Assembly: GCA_947493695.1 (NCBI GenBank)
Contig: CANLSF010000004.1
Location: 372,001-436,000 of the forward strand
Source of the DNA: an uncultured Kiloniellaceae bacterium
Lineage (GTDB): Bacteria; Pseudomonadota; Alphaproteobacteria; Kiloniellales; Kiloniellaceae
Reading direction: 5' to 3'
Length of the DNA stretch: 64,000 bases
Shown: piece after piece, positions 49,686 to 59,024 of the stretch
Layout: every line of letters begins with the position of its first letter
Numbering within the stretch: position 1 is the first letter of the stretch
Program-made: the position numbers and the translations under genes
The notes under the pieces: generated by a model
Databases searched by the model: none
The model's input: the letters and a program-made list of their open reading frames with translations, nothing else
Told to the model about the DNA's origin: nothing

Positions 49686-50573
49686 TCAGTCGCGCAACGA
49701 AACTTCGCGCAGTCCGTCTGCCAGCAGGTTGAACCCAAGCACCAGCGATGAGATCGCAAGGCAGGGGAACACCGTCATATGGGGAAATGACATCGCCATC
49801 ACCCGGAACTCGTTGATCATGCCACCCCAGTCCGGATCGGGCGGCGGCAGGCCGAGTCCAAGAAACCCGAGCACCCCGATAGTGATGATCACATAACCGA
49901 CCCGCAGGCAGGCATCGACGATCAGAGGGCCTCGCGCGTTGGGCAGAATCTCGATCAGCATGATCCGCCAGGAAGGCTCGCCCCTGGTTTCCGCCGCGAA
50001 GACGTATTCCCGGTTCCTGAGATCGAGGACAAGTCCGCGAACGATCCGCATGATACCCGGCGCCGAGGCGAAGGTGACCGCCAGCAGAATGTTCAGAGCC
50101 GACGAACCGATTGTCGCAATGATGATCACGTAGAGGACCAGGATCGGAAAGGAGAGAATGACATTGGAGAGAAACGAAAGGACGTCATCCACCCAGCCGC
50201 GTTTGTAACCCGCCGCCAATCCCATCGGGATACCGACCGCGTAAGCACAGAAGGTCGCGAGAGGCGCAAGCATCAGCACTTTGCGCGAGCCATGGATAAT
50301 CCGTGAAAGGATGTCCCTGCCCTGCAGGTCGGTTCCCAGCCAGAACATACCCGTGCCATCAAGCGTCGGCGTGAAGGGCGTCGCCAGCGGAAGATAGTTC
50401 TGGTTAGGCGGAAAAGGCGCAATCACGTCCGCGAGAAGCGCAACCAGTACCCAGAATACTATGATCGCCAGTCCAATCACGCCGACTGCGCTTTCGCGGA
50501 TCAGGGCAATGCCCTTTAAGGCCCGCAGCAGCGCCGATTCACGGCGTGGAACGTCTTGTACATCGACAGCCAT
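49686..50573 (-). CDS. Peptide/nickel ABC importer permease (DppC type)
   Basis: Inner-membrane permease, 295 residues, with the N-terminal OppC-like helix (VIGLAIIVFWVLVALLADVIAP) and the transporter domain carrying the EAA-type contact loop (REYVFAAETRGEPSWRIMLIEILPN). A strong ribosome site (GGAGGCGGG) is upstream. It follows the DppB-like gene by 9 bases and precedes the fused ATPase by 10. Confidence 0.94.
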   Translation of the reverse strand: MAVDVQDVPRRESALLRALKGIALIRESAVGVIGLAIIVFWVLVALLADVIAPFPPNQNYLPLATPFTPTLDGTGMFWLGTDLQGRDILSRIIHGSRKVLMLAPLATFCAYAVGIPMGLAAGYKRGWVDDVLSFLSNVILSFPILVLYVIIIATIGSSALNILLAVTFASAPGIMRIVRGLVLDLRNREYVFAAETRGEPSWRIMLIEILPNARGPLIVDACLRVGYVIITIGVLGFLGLGLPPPDPDWGGMINEFRVMAMSFPHMTVFPCLAISSLVLGFNLLADGLREVSLRD

Positions 50574-50582
50574 TCCCGCCTC

Positions 50583-51515
50583 CTAACTGAATCGAATGCG
50601 CGGGTTGAGATAGGTGTATCCCAGATCCGCTAGAGTTTGCGTTGCCACCGCAACGAATACGGCCACCATTGCGCAGGCTTCGATCATGAAAATGTCCTGG
50701 TTCAGCGACGCCTCCAAAAGCAACGCGCCGAAGCCTTTGTATGCGAAGAAAAACTCGACAACGATCACGCCCGAGAGCAACCAGTTGATCTGAAGCATGA
50801 TCACTGTGAAGGGGGCGATCAGCGCATTGCGCAAGGCGTGCTTCATGATCACAACGCGATAAGGCAGACCTTTCAAAACAGCTGTGCGGATGTAGTGGGT
50901 CATCATAACCTCGGCCATGGACGCCCGAGTCATGCGCGTCACGTAGCCAAAGTCATAGAGTGCCAGAACCATCACAGGCAGGATCAACTGAGTCAGATCG
51001 AAGCCGTCGATCATGCCGCTGGTGCCGGGCAACCAGCCAAGCCAGAAAACAAAAATAGCGCCCAGAAGAGGCGCCGAAGCGAATTCGGGGATGGAGGTTG
51101 TGATAATAGATCCCACGGAGATCGTGCGGTCCAGCTTTGACCCTTCCCGCATTCCCGCGAGAACGCCGAGCAAAAGCGAGATCGGCACGACCACGGCAAG
51201 GGTTGCCACCGCTAGTATTCCGGTGTTTGCCAACCTTGGCCAAAGGATCTCACCGACAGGTACCTTAAAGCGTACCGAATCACCGAAATCGCCGGTTACA
51301 AAATTCAACAACCAATTCAAATAACGTTGATAGACGGGTTCAAAATAGCCATTGGCTTCAAGCCAGAGAGTGCGCTGTTCTTCACTCGAATAAGGCCCGA
51401 GAACTTTGATCGCAACATTGCCGGGCTGCAGTTCTAGAAGAAGAAAGAGAAGGATCGAAACGACAAGCATGGTCAGTGCCATCGTACCGATGCGTCGAAT
51501 TACAAAAATAAGCAT
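50583..51515 (-). CDS. Peptide/nickel ABC importer permease (DppB type)
   Basis: 310 residues. The N-terminus MLIFVIRRIGTMALTMLVVSILLFLL is the normal DppB opening, with six membrane helices and the EAA-like segment YIRTAVLKGLPYRVVIMKHALRNA. A long intergenic gap of 106 bases with a strong stem-loop separates it from the binding-protein gene. ATG at 51513-51515 behind GGGGGACC. Confidence 0.94.
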   Translation of the reverse strand: MLIFVIRRIGTMALTMLVVSILLFLLLELQPGNVAIKVLGPYSSEEQRTLWLEANGYFEPVYQRYLNWLLNFVTGDFGDSVRFKVPVGEILWPRLANTGILAVATLAVVVPISLLLGVLAGMREGSKLDRTISVGSIITTSIPEFASAPLLGAIFVFWLGWLPGTSGMIDGFDLTQLILPVMVLALYDFGYVTRMTRASMAEVMMTHYIRTAVLKGLPYRVVIMKHALRNALIAPFTVIMLQINWLLSGVIVVEFFFAYKGFGALLLEASLNQDIFMIEACAMVAVFVAVATQTLADLGYTYLNPRIRFS

Positions 51516-51567
51516 TTAAAGGTCCCCCGCGCCACCCACGACCTTCGAGAAAGCAAATGCCTGATCT

Positions 51568-51596
51568 ATGGGCGGAGAAGACTTCTCTCCGCCCAT
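51568..51596 (-). repeat. Strong intercistronic stem-loop in the peptide transporter operon
   Basis: Perfect 11-base arms (ATGGGCGGAGA at 51568-51578 and its complement at 51586-51596) with a seven-base loop, between the binding-protein and DppB-type genes. No U-run follows on the minus strand. Such hairpins stabilise the upstream message or reduce downstream expression, matching the higher demand for binding protein. Confidence 0.7.
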
Positions 51597-51621
51597 AAAA
51601 CGCAAATGCCGCATGACGTCG

Positions 51622-53337
51622 TTACGCGTCGATCCAGACTTTATTGAACTGGTGATAACGCGTCGGGTGGCCCGTGAAGCCCTTGACCTTATCGACAGAC
51701 GCCGTAAAGACCGAACGGAAGTACGGTTGGACCATAACCGCATCGTCCTGAAGGATTTGCTCCACCTTAACCATGGCCTTGCGCCGCTCGTTTACATCGA
51801 GAATTGCGCCTGCGGCATCGAGTGCAGCATCGAACTCCCGATTGGAGTAGCCGGACTCGTTCCAGGGCACACCGCTACGGTAAGCCAGATTCAGGACCAT
51901 CACACCGAGTGGACGATGGGTCCATGCGGTAATGCTGAAAGGAGCTTTGGTCCAGACTTCCCAGTACTGAGCTGCGGGCATTACGTTCACGTTGAGCGTG
52001 ATGCCTGCCGGCGCCAGCATTTCCTTCATCGCCTGAGCAATACCCTGCTCCCAAGGACCATCAGTGTTTCCGACATTGATGGTAATTTCGAGACCGTCCG
52101 CATATCCGGCGTCAGCCAACAGCTTCTTGGCACGATCATAGTCGACCGTTAGCGCCGGGAGTTCGGCATACTCCGGATGAATTTTGGCAACGTGATGGTT
52201 TTCACCCACTGCGCCGAGATTACGATAAGACAGCTCCAGGAGCTTGGCGTTATCGCAACAGGCGACAACGGCTTGACGAACCCGCACATCGTCGAAAGGT
52301 TTCTGAGTGACCTGCATACGGGCGACACCGGTTTGTGCAGTGTCAGACTGATGGATTGTCACACCCGGCAGGCGTTTGACTACATCCAATGCCGTCGCAT
52401 CAAGCTGATAAACAGCATCAACCTGTTTAGACGCTAATGCGCCCATCGTTGCGTTGGCATCCGTACCGGTATCGATGTAGCGGATTTCGTCGAGATAAAC
52501 TTCACCGCCCCAATAGGGTTCCGCCCGCTTGCGCAGAACAGCTACCTGGCCGATCGAAAACTCAGCCAGCTCGAACGCACCGGTGCCGACCGGGTTTTTC
52601 GAGAGATCCCCGCCTTCTTCAGTGAAACGACGGTGAACGATCGCTGTCGGATAGTTGTAGAGGTTTTCAGGGATCGAAAGTTCCGGCTGATTGAGGTTTA
52701 ACTGGACGGTGTGATCATCGACCTTCTGAACGGCGCCCGGCGTCATCTTTTGCTCGGTCACAGGCTTGCCGTCATCGTCTTTCTTCCCGGTGTCGACTGT
52801 CTCAGTCATGGACTTAAAGAGACCGATGTTCGAAGAACCGGTATTCGGATCAAGCCAGCGTGTGAAGTTGAAGACAACGTCATCTGCGTTGAAATCATCG
52901 CCGTTCGACCACTTGACGCCCTGGCGCAGTTTAAAAGTCCAGGTCTTCAAATCGTCCGATGCTTCCCAGCTTTCCGCCAGATAAGGTCGCGTGATGTTGT
53001 CGGCGCCGGTGATCGTCAGGTATTCAACGATATGTCGGGCAACGTTGGATTTCTCAGTCCAGTCAAAGGTGGAGGGATCGGTCATCTCCTGGACGACCAT
53101 CGCCATTTTAAGCGTTCCACCCTTCTTGGGTGTCCCTTCTGCCTTGGCGACGGGCACCATATCCTCACCGGTGATCTGTCCCAGCATACTGTAGGCGGCC
53201 GTTGCGGAAACACCCAGTAGCGTTGCCGTGCGGAGGAATTCCCGACGGCCAACCGCGCCCTCGCGCAGCTGTTCGCAGAGTTCGGGCACAAAGGGGTGAA
53301 CCCTTTTTCCACCGTCTTGAATTGCTTCTTCAGTCAT
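51622..53337 (-). CDS. Peptide/nickel ABC transporter substrate-binding protein with twin-arginine signal
   Basis: 571 residues from the ATG at 53335-53337 (ribosome site GGGAGA). The N-terminal 55 residues hold a twin-arginine signal: [24 protein letters not shown], Arg31-Arg32. The mature protein has the SBP_bac_5 features: [48 protein letters not shown] and [15 protein letters not shown]. Tat export implies it is folded or carries a cofactor before export. First gene of the operon with DppB, DppC and double ATPase. Confidence 0.93.
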   Translation of the reverse strand: MTEEAIQDGGKRVHPFVPELCEQLREGAVGRREFLRTATLLGVSATAAYSMLGQITGEDMVPVAKAEGTPKKGGTLKMAMVVQEMTDPSTFDWTEKSNVARHIVEYLTITGADNITRPYLAESWEASDDLKTWTFKLRQGVKWSNGDDFNADDVVFNFTRWLDPNTGSSNIGLFKSMTETVDTGKKDDDGKPVTEQKMTPGAVQKVDDHTVQLNLNQPELSIPENLYNYPTAIVHRRFTEEGGDLSKNPVGTGAFELAEFSIGQVAVLRKRAEPYWGGEVYLDEIRYIDTGTDANATMGALASKQVDAVYQLDATALDVVKRLPGVTIHQSDTAQTGVARMQVTQKPFDDVRVRQAVVACCDNAKLLELSYRNLGAVGENHHVAKIHPEYAELPALTVDYDRAKKLLADAGYADGLEITINVGNTDGPWEQGIAQAMKEMLAPAGITLNVNVMPAAQYWEVWTKAPFSITAWTHRPLGVMVLNLAYRSGVPWNESGYSNREFDAALDAAGAILDVNERRKAMVKVEQILQDDAVMVQPYFRSVFTASVDKVKGFTGHPTRYHQFNKVWIDA

Positions 53338-53735
53338 TTTGCGTCTCCCAGGTCGTGTTGCATGCGTTGTTTGTGTTTTGGTCGCTCTCAACGCCGTGTC
53401 AAAAATTCTGTATCCTGATCAGTATTTTGGCACCTTCATGGTGATATCGCAAATTCGGCCAATTAGTGCCTTTTGATAGGATATGAATGCACTAAGTCTA
53501 TGGCCGGCGCGTCACTTCACGCGCAGACGATGACCACCCATGATCGTTTGACAGATGTCGAGCTTGATTGATTTTTTGAGGCACAATATTGATCAATGGT
53601 GCCGCTGTTCCCCTGTGTAACTTTATTTTTTAGCTTTTTTCAGTTTCAAAGGTTATCTCCTGAATGGCGAGGTAAGTTGCGGTATCCCGACAGAAACTTA
53701 GCCTAATACGACGAGAGGTCCGGCCACGCCCTCTC
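53338..53735. promoter_or_regulatory. Region upstream of the peptide transporter operon
   Basis: 398 bases between the binding-protein start and the hydrolase-OsmC stop, same strand. Features seen: the inverted repeat TTAGTGC (53463-53469)/GCACTAA (53489-53495), and the palindrome ATTGATCAAT (53588-53597) inside GGCAC/GTGCC flanks. Either may control the operon. No gene is seen. Confidence 0.45.
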
Positions 53736-54959
53736 TCATTCAAGGTGCGTTTTTACGATGATTTCGCTTTCAAGTGTTCGATGAACGGGACATTTGTCGG
53801 CTATTTCCAAAAGCTTTGCACGCTGTTCTTCGCTGAGTATCCCGCCAAGACGCACACTGCGTTCGATAAGATCCAAGCGACCGGATTGCGTCTCGCATTC
53901 CGCACAATCCTCAGCATGAATTTTTGCATGAGAGAGTGTGACCTCCACCTGATCCAGGGGCCAACCTTTACGTTCGGCGTAGAGTCTGATGGTCATGGAA
54001 GTACAGGCGCCGAGTCCACTTAACAGCAGATCGTATGGTGTCGCCCCGCTTTCATCACCACCGTAGCTTTTGGGCTCGTCCGCACGCAAAGGATAGAACT
54101 CGGTCGCAATAGCCTGCGTGAACTTTCCTTCCCCGGTTTCCCTTACCACCACTTTGCCGGCTTGCGCCTTCACTTCTTTGCCTGCTGCGTCGGCTTCTCC
54201 GAGATAGCGTGTCGCCCATGCGGAAAGAACCGTGGCGATGTAGGCGGCGTCGGATTGTTTCGATACGAGATGATCCGCCGTATCCAGACTTACGAAACTC
54301 TTGGGATGTTTTGCGGCAGAAAAGATCGCTGCGGCGTTTTCGATACCAACGGTCTGGTCGATCGGCGAATGGAAGACGATCAGAGCCTTCTTCAAACCAG
54401 CGACCGAATCCTTCAGGTTTCGCTCTGAGATATCGTCGAGAAACTGTTTCTTGATTCGAAACGGACGCCCGGCCAGTAAAACTTCGGCTTCGCCCTGCGC
54501 CTCGATATCCGGTTTGGCGTCCTGGAAAAGGTGAGCAACATGCGAAGGCTCCGAAGGCGCTCCGATCGTCGCAACAGCCAGGGCCTCCGGGATGGATCCT
54601 GCAGCTGCCAGCACCGCAGCGCCGCCAAGGCTATGACCTATTATAATCTTCGGTGCCTCGCGCGTCTCACGCAGGAAATCTGCTGCCCTGATCAGATCGG
54701 CGACGTTCGAAGAAAAGTTGGTATTCGCAAACTCGCCTTCGCTGGCGCCCAGACCTGTAAAGTCGAAACGCAAGACCGCAATACCTTCAGCAGCCAAACC
54801 TGCGGCGATACGCGAGGCTGCATAGATGTCTTTTGTGCAGGTAAAACAGTGCGCAAAAAGGGCATAGGCGCGCGGCTTCCCTATGGGTGAATCAAGTCGT
54901 GCCGCCAGAAGTTCTCCTCCGGCTCCGGGGAACGTGAGTTTTTCGTATCCGGCGGCCAT
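53736..54959 (-). CDS. Alpha/beta hydrolase-OsmC fusion protein
   Basis: 407 residues from the ATG at 54957-54959 (GGAGAGAG upstream). N-terminal alpha/beta hydrolase (about 1-250) with nucleophile Ser in IIGHSLGGAAVLAAAG and DTADHLVSKQSD carrying the catalytic His. C-terminal OsmC/Ohr-like domain (about 260-407) with Cys in LGACTSMTIRLYAERKGW and Cys in DKCPVHRTLES, the peroxidatic pair. Such fusions are known, likely linking ester or thioester hydrolysis to thiol peroxidase activity; substrate unknown. Confidence 0.9.
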   Translation of the reverse strand: MAAGYEKLTFPGAGGELLAARLDSPIGKPRAYALFAHCFTCTKDIYAASRIAAGLAAEGIAVLRFDFTGLGASEGEFANTNFSSNVADLIRAADFLRETREAPKIIIGHSLGGAAVLAAAGSIPEALAVATIGAPSEPSHVAHLFQDAKPDIEAQGEAEVLLAGRPFRIKKQFLDDISERNLKDSVAGLKKALIVFHSPIDQTVGIENAAAIFSAAKHPKSFVSLDTADHLVSKQSDAAYIATVLSAWATRYLGEADAAGKEVKAQAGKVVVRETGEGKFTQAIATEFYPLRADEPKSYGGDESGATPYDLLLSGLGACTSMTIRLYAERKGWPLDQVEVTLSHAKIHAEDCAECETQSGRLDLIERSVRLGGILSEEQRAKLLEIADKCPVHRTLESEIIVKTHLE

Positions 54960-55072
54960 AATCTCTCTCCACTGATTTGATGATTGGCAAAGTCTAAGCC
55001 AAGAGCGCGAAGCACTAAAAGCCAAACTGTTGACACCTCGCGCAATTCCATGTGAGGCACCCGAACCGCCCG

Positions 55073-55546
55073 CTACAGTGACAACTTCATTCCCTCGTGG
55101 CTCGCCTTAAAACCGAAACCTTCATAGAATCGCAAAGCGTCGGGGCGCGCCTTGTCCGTTGTCAGTTGAACAAGGCCGCAACCACGGTCTTTACACTGCT
55201 CAATCGCCCATCGGAACATCACACCGCCCAAGCCTTCGCCGCGATAGGAAGACGCAATCCGCACGCTCTCGATCTGCCCGCGCCACATCCCTGTGCGTGA
55301 CAATCCAGGTATGAAGGTGAGCTGCAAACAGCCGAGCAGCTCCCCGTCTCTCTCTACCACGGCCAACAGTTGGTTTGGATCCCGGTTGATGGCATCAAAC
55401 GCATCATTATAACGCGCGTCCAAGGGTAATCCCGGATGTTCCCGGGTCGCCCCAAGACTGTCGTCGGCGAGCAATGCGACGATGGACGCCAGGTCTTCGG
55501 GCTGAGCGCGCCGAAAATCCATTGCTGACGTATCCCTGTCGGTCAT
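55073..55546 (-). CDS. GNAT-family N-acetyltransferase
   Basis: 157 residues. Acetyl-CoA binding motif A reads SVRIASSYRGEGLGGVMFRWAIE (Q/RxxGxG/A type), followed by VQLTTDKARPDALRFYEGFGF. N-terminal DFRRAQPEDLASIVALL is the usual opening. Its ATG overlaps the PhyH stop by four bases (ATGA), so the two are coupled. Substrate is not predictable. Confidence 0.88.
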   Translation of the reverse strand: MTDRDTSAMDFRRAQPEDLASIVALLADDSLGATREHPGLPLDARYNDAFDAINRDPNQLLAVVERDGELLGCLQLTFIPGLSRTGMWRGQIESVRIASSYRGEGLGGVMFRWAIEQCKDRGCGLVQLTTDKARPDALRFYEGFGFKASHEGMKLSL

Positions 55547-56265
55547 CCGGACTCCAATCTTCTTTCATTGCTGGATAATGCACCCAACGGACTTTCCTGC
55601 TGCAGCGACCATTCCAGTGGTGTGGGCAAAGGCCGGGCGGAATAATCGATCCTAAGGGTCCGGCGGTTACTGCTTTTTTGCGATATGCTTGAACGATGCA
55701 GAGTAAGCGCCTTAACAAAGAGGACATCCCCTCGCCTCGCGGTGCAGTCTTCGATGCTAGCTCTGTCAGCGACCTTTTGCGCATCCGCTGCGGCGATGCG
55801 ACCAAGTCTGTGCGTCCCTAACCCCAGTTGCAGGCAACCGTTCGATGCGTCGCTGTCGTCCAGGTGAACACGGGCAAAGATCATCGATTCCAGCAGGTCC
55901 AAAGGCGGTTCGACGTGCCAGATGCCGCCTTTTTGCGTCCAGGCCTTATAGCCCTCGAGCTCATGACGTTCTTTTACCGCTATCACACGATCCTGATGCC
56001 AGGGCACGTTCCAATTGGTTTCGCTGGATTTGTTGAATACGACGATCCGTACGGGATGAGCATTTGAGACAAGTTCCTGCGCCATCAGACTCATGCGGCT
56101 TTCGATGCCTATGGCGTTAATCAGATCTCTACTCCAGTTCAAGCGCTGCCCGGGCATAACACCCATCTCGGATGCTCGGTCCAGGGTGCTCAGATCCTCA
56201 GGCCCCAACGCATTCCGCATCCAAACCCGGCCTTCTTGTTCCAGAATTCTCGTCTCAGGTGTCAT
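55543..56265 (-). CDS. PhyH-family Fe(II)/2-oxoglutarate dioxygenase
   Basis: 240 residues. The iron ligands are probably His and Asp in VPWHQDRVIAV and a C-terminal His in LTLHRSSISQKSSNRRTLRIDY, where Arg may hold 2-oxoglutarate. The loop CLQLGLGTHRLG is typical of the family. It is coupled to the GNAT gene, suggesting a small-molecule hydroxylation and acetylation pair; no biosynthetic cluster is around it. Substrate unknown. Confidence 0.85.
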   Translation of the reverse strand: MTPETRILEQEGRVWMRNALGPEDLSTLDRASEMGVMPGQRLNWSRDLINAIGIESRMSLMAQELVSNAHPVRIVVFNKSSETNWNVPWHQDRVIAVKERHELEGYKAWTQKGGIWHVEPPLDLLESMIFARVHLDDSDASNGCLQLGLGTHRLGRIAAADAQKVADRASIEDCTARRGDVLFVKALTLHRSSISQKSSNRRTLRIDYSARPLPTPLEWSLQQESPLGALSSNERRLESG

Positions 56266-56421
56266 CTTTAAACCACTTCGGCAGCGAGTAAGCAGTCAAC
56301 TTCGAGGCCGATGTATAGCCTTGAACGGCGGACCTCAGCAATCCGCAGCATCCTTTCCTTTCAAAGATTTCCGGGCGATGATTGCGCTTTGCAGCCCATC
56401 TTTTACGAGACCGAGTTTTCC

Positions 56422-57039
56422 ATGAATCAAGATGATCGACCCGATGACCGCCAAACCGAGCTGGTCAGCAAATCAACTCTGTTCAAGCGCTATTTTCGGC
56501 TGGATGAGTACATCGTGCGTCACAGTCTCTTCGCCGGAGGACTGTCAGAGCCGGTTAACCGGGAGATTTTCGAACGCGGACACGCCGCCGCAGTCATTCC
56601 CTACGACCCCAAGGCCGATGCCATTGTCTTCATCGAGCAGTTCCGGGTCGGGGCGTTCGCTGCCGATCTTCACCCCTGGCTGATCGAATTTGTCGCCGGC
56701 ATTATTGATGAGGGCGAAAGCCCGGCCGATGTCGTCCGTCGTGAGGCGGTCGAAGAGGCAGGCTGCGAAATCAGCGAACTGGTCCCGGTTGGCAAATTCC
56801 TGGTCAGCCCGGGCGGCTCCTCGGAGACCCTTTCGCTCTTCTGCGGTTTGGTTAACAGCACCACAATCGGCGGAATTCATGGCCTGCGTGAGGAAGGAGA
56901 AGATATCCGGCCTTTCGTACTGAGCTTCGACGACGCACACAGCCTTCTGCAGCAGAGCCGGATAACCAACCTCTTCACCTTTGCAGCCTTACAATGGTTG
57001 GTCTTGAATCGCGAGGAATTGCGCGCTAAATGGCAATGA
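56422..57039 (+). CDS. nudF: ADP-ribose pyrophosphatase-like NUDIX hydrolase
   Basis: 205 residues from the ATG at 56422; an earlier in-frame ATG at 56311 adds an unlikely leader. NUDIX box about residues 94-117, GIIDEGESPADVVRREAVEEAG, with all conserved Glu and Arg. Flanking blocks FKRYFRLDEYIVRHSLFAGG, INREIFERGHAAAVIPYD-like (here VNREIFERGHAAAVIPYD) and SPGGSSETLSLFCG match E. coli ADP-ribose pyrophosphatase NudF. Cytoplasmic housecleaning of ADP-ribose is the likely role. Confidence 0.9.
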   Translation: MNQDDRPDDRQTELVSKSTLFKRYFRLDEYIVRHSLFAGGLSEPVNREIFERGHAAAVIPYDPKADAIVFIEQFRVGAFAADLHPWLIEFVAGIIDEGESPADVVRREAVEEAGCEISELVPVGKFLVSPGGSSETLSLFCGLVNSTTIGGIHGLREEGEDIRPFVLSFDDAHSLLQQSRITNLFTFAALQWLVLNREELRAKWQ

Positions 57040-57151
57040 CTGGCTCACGTGACAGTTACCGGCTTCTCCTTGAAAGCGGCCATACCCTGCCGTTAGTCTC
57101 CACGCTCGTTTGATTTCAGTCCTTAAATTTCTCCGAAGTGAAGAAGAATTC

Positions 57152-58159
57152 ATGAACGTCCGAAACGGTTTTATCGATACCATTGGCAACACCCCGTTGA
57201 TCCGCCTCAAGAGAGCTTCCGAGGAGACCGGGTGCGAAATTCTGGGAAAGGCTGAGTTCCTTAATCCAGGTGGTTCCGTGAAGGACCGTGCCGCCTGGGC
57301 AATCATCAAGGACGCGGAAGAACGCGGGCAAATTCGGCCGGGCGGCGTAATCGTTGAAGGCACTGCCGGCAATACGGGCATAGGTCTCGCGCTGGTGGCG
57401 CGGGCCCGTGGCTACAGAACGGTTATTGTGATCCCTGAGACCCAATCCCAGGAAAAGAAGGATATGCTGAGGCTTTGCGGCGCTGATCTGCGCGAAGTCC
57501 CTGCCGTACCCTATAAGAACCCCGACAACTACGTTCACTTTTCGAGACGCCTTGCCGAGGAAATCGCTGAATCTGAGCCGAACGGCGCGATTTGGGCCAA
57601 TCAGTTCGACAACACCGCGAACCGCCAGGGCCATATCGAGACGACCGGACCGGAGATCTGGGACCAGACCGATGGCAAGGTCGACGGCTTTATCTGCGCT
57701 GTGGGTACCGGCGGAACGCTTGCCGGAACCGGCATGGCATTGAAGGAACGCAACAAGGACATTGTGATTGCGCTCTCGGACCCTATGGGTTCCGCAATCT
57801 ACAATCATATCAAACACGGTGAACTGAAATCAGAAGGCGGTTCCATCACTGAAGGGATCGGCCAAGGACGCGTCACCGCAAATCTGGAGGGAGCGCCGAT
57901 TGACGATGCTTTCCAGATCAGCGATCAGGAAGCCATGCCTATCGTATTCGACCTTTTTGAGAACGAAGGTTTCTGCCTCGGCGGATCAAGCGGCATCAAT
58001 GTTGCCGGTGCCATTCGTCTCGCGAAGCAGATGGGGCCGGGTCACACGATTGCGACTATCCTTTGTGATTACGGTACACGCTATCAAAGCAAGATGTTCA
58101 ATCCCGCTTTTTTGCGTGAAAAGGACCTGCCGGTTCCCGCATGGCTTGACGCGATGTAG
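57152..58159 (+). CDS. Cysteine synthase (O-acetylserine sulfhydrylase) family, PLP enzyme
   Basis: 335 residues from the ATG at 57152. The PLP lysine lies in NPGGSVKDRAAW (about residue 43), the phosphate-binding loop in EGTAGNTGIGLALVARA, and GTGGTLAGTG and the C-terminal CLGGSSGINVAGA are present. In the cysteine synthase/cystathionine beta-synthase family; the AlaX gene follows. CysK versus a related branch cannot be settled from one sequence. A weak ribosome site GAAGAAG precedes it. Confidence 0.9.
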   Translation: MNVRNGFIDTIGNTPLIRLKRASEETGCEILGKAEFLNPGGSVKDRAAWAIIKDAEERGQIRPGGVIVEGTAGNTGIGLALVARARGYRTVIVIPETQSQEKKDMLRLCGADLREVPAVPYKNPDNYVHFSRRLAEEIAESEPNGAIWANQFDNTANRQGHIETTGPEIWDQTDGKVDGFICAVGTGGTLAGTGMALKERNKDIVIALSDPMGSAIYNHIKHGELKSEGGSITEGIGQGRVTANLEGAPIDDAFQISDQEAMPIVFDLFENEGFCLGGSSGINVAGAIRLAKQMGPGHTIATILCDYGTRYQSKMFNPAFLREKDLPVPAWLDAM

Positions 58160-58235
58160 GGCCTTCCGGGCTTAAAAACGAGTAGAGCCCAACGGGACCA
58201 ACGCTTTTTTCTGAAAAACAAGAAACAGACTGGGG

Positions 58236-58949
58236 ATGACCATGGAACTTCTCTTTCGCGAGGATGCTTATCTGAGAAACTGCGAAGCCACGGTCGTGTC
58301 CGTCACTGAAGAAGGTCTGCGGCTCGATCGGACCGTGTTCTACCCCACGGGCGGTGGCCAACCGGGTGACAGCGGATATCTGAGCATCGACGGCGGTGAT
58401 AAAATCCGCGTCCTGGACGCCCGGAAAGGCGAAAGCCACGAAGACGTCGTTCACATTCTGGACGCCGATGCTGCAATACCGGCTGTCGGGACCAAAGTGA
58501 CGGCGGAGATCGACTGGGACCGCCGCTATCGCCTGATGCGGATGCATTCCTGTCTGCATCTTCTCTGTGCCGCCGTGACCGGTGACGTCACCGGCGGACA
58601 GATCGGTGAAGAGAAAAGCCGTCTCGACTTCAATTTACCCGACACACAGCTCGACAAAGAGGCCTTAACGGCAGAGTTGAACCGATTGATCACGGAAAAC
58701 CATCGGGTGGCAGAACGCTGGATCTCAGACGACGAGCTGTCGGCGAGTCCGGAACTTGTGCGCACCATGTCGGTCAAGCCGCCTAGCGGCTCAGGTAAGG
58801 TACGCCTTCTGGATATCGCCGGTGTCGATCTTCAGCCCTGTGGTGGAACACATGTGCGCGAAACCAGCGAGATCGGGCCTGTACGGATTGGAAAGATCGA
58901 AAATAAAGGGCGCCAGAACCGTCGGATCAATATTCACTTCGACGGCTAA
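58236..58949 (+). CDS. Alanyl-tRNA editing protein (AlaX type)
   Basis: 237 residues. Stand-alone trans-editing domain that hydrolyses mischarged Ser- or Gly-tRNA-Ala. Zinc ligands: His104 and His108 in MHSCLHLL, and Cys and His in LQPCGGTHVRE. An N-terminal FYPTGGGQPGDSG block is the AlaX signature. Two nearby ATGs (58236, 58242) are possible starts. It stands between cysteine synthase and sulfurtransferase genes. Confidence 0.93.
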   Translation: MTMELLFREDAYLRNCEATVVSVTEEGLRLDRTVFYPTGGGQPGDSGYLSIDGGDKIRVLDARKGESHEDVVHILDADAAIPAVGTKVTAEIDWDRRYRLMRMHSCLHLLCAAVTGDVTGGQIGEEKSRLDFNLPDTQLDKEALTAELNRLITENHRVAERWISDDELSASPELVRTMSVKPPSGSGKVRLLDIAGVDLQPCGGTHVRETSEIGPVRIGKIENKGRQNRRINIHFDG

Positions 58950-59024
58950 AGATGCGATGATTCGCCCCCGATGATATTTTCGAATTGAGCCCCGTAACTA
59001 CCATCCCGGCATAAAGGCCCTTCC

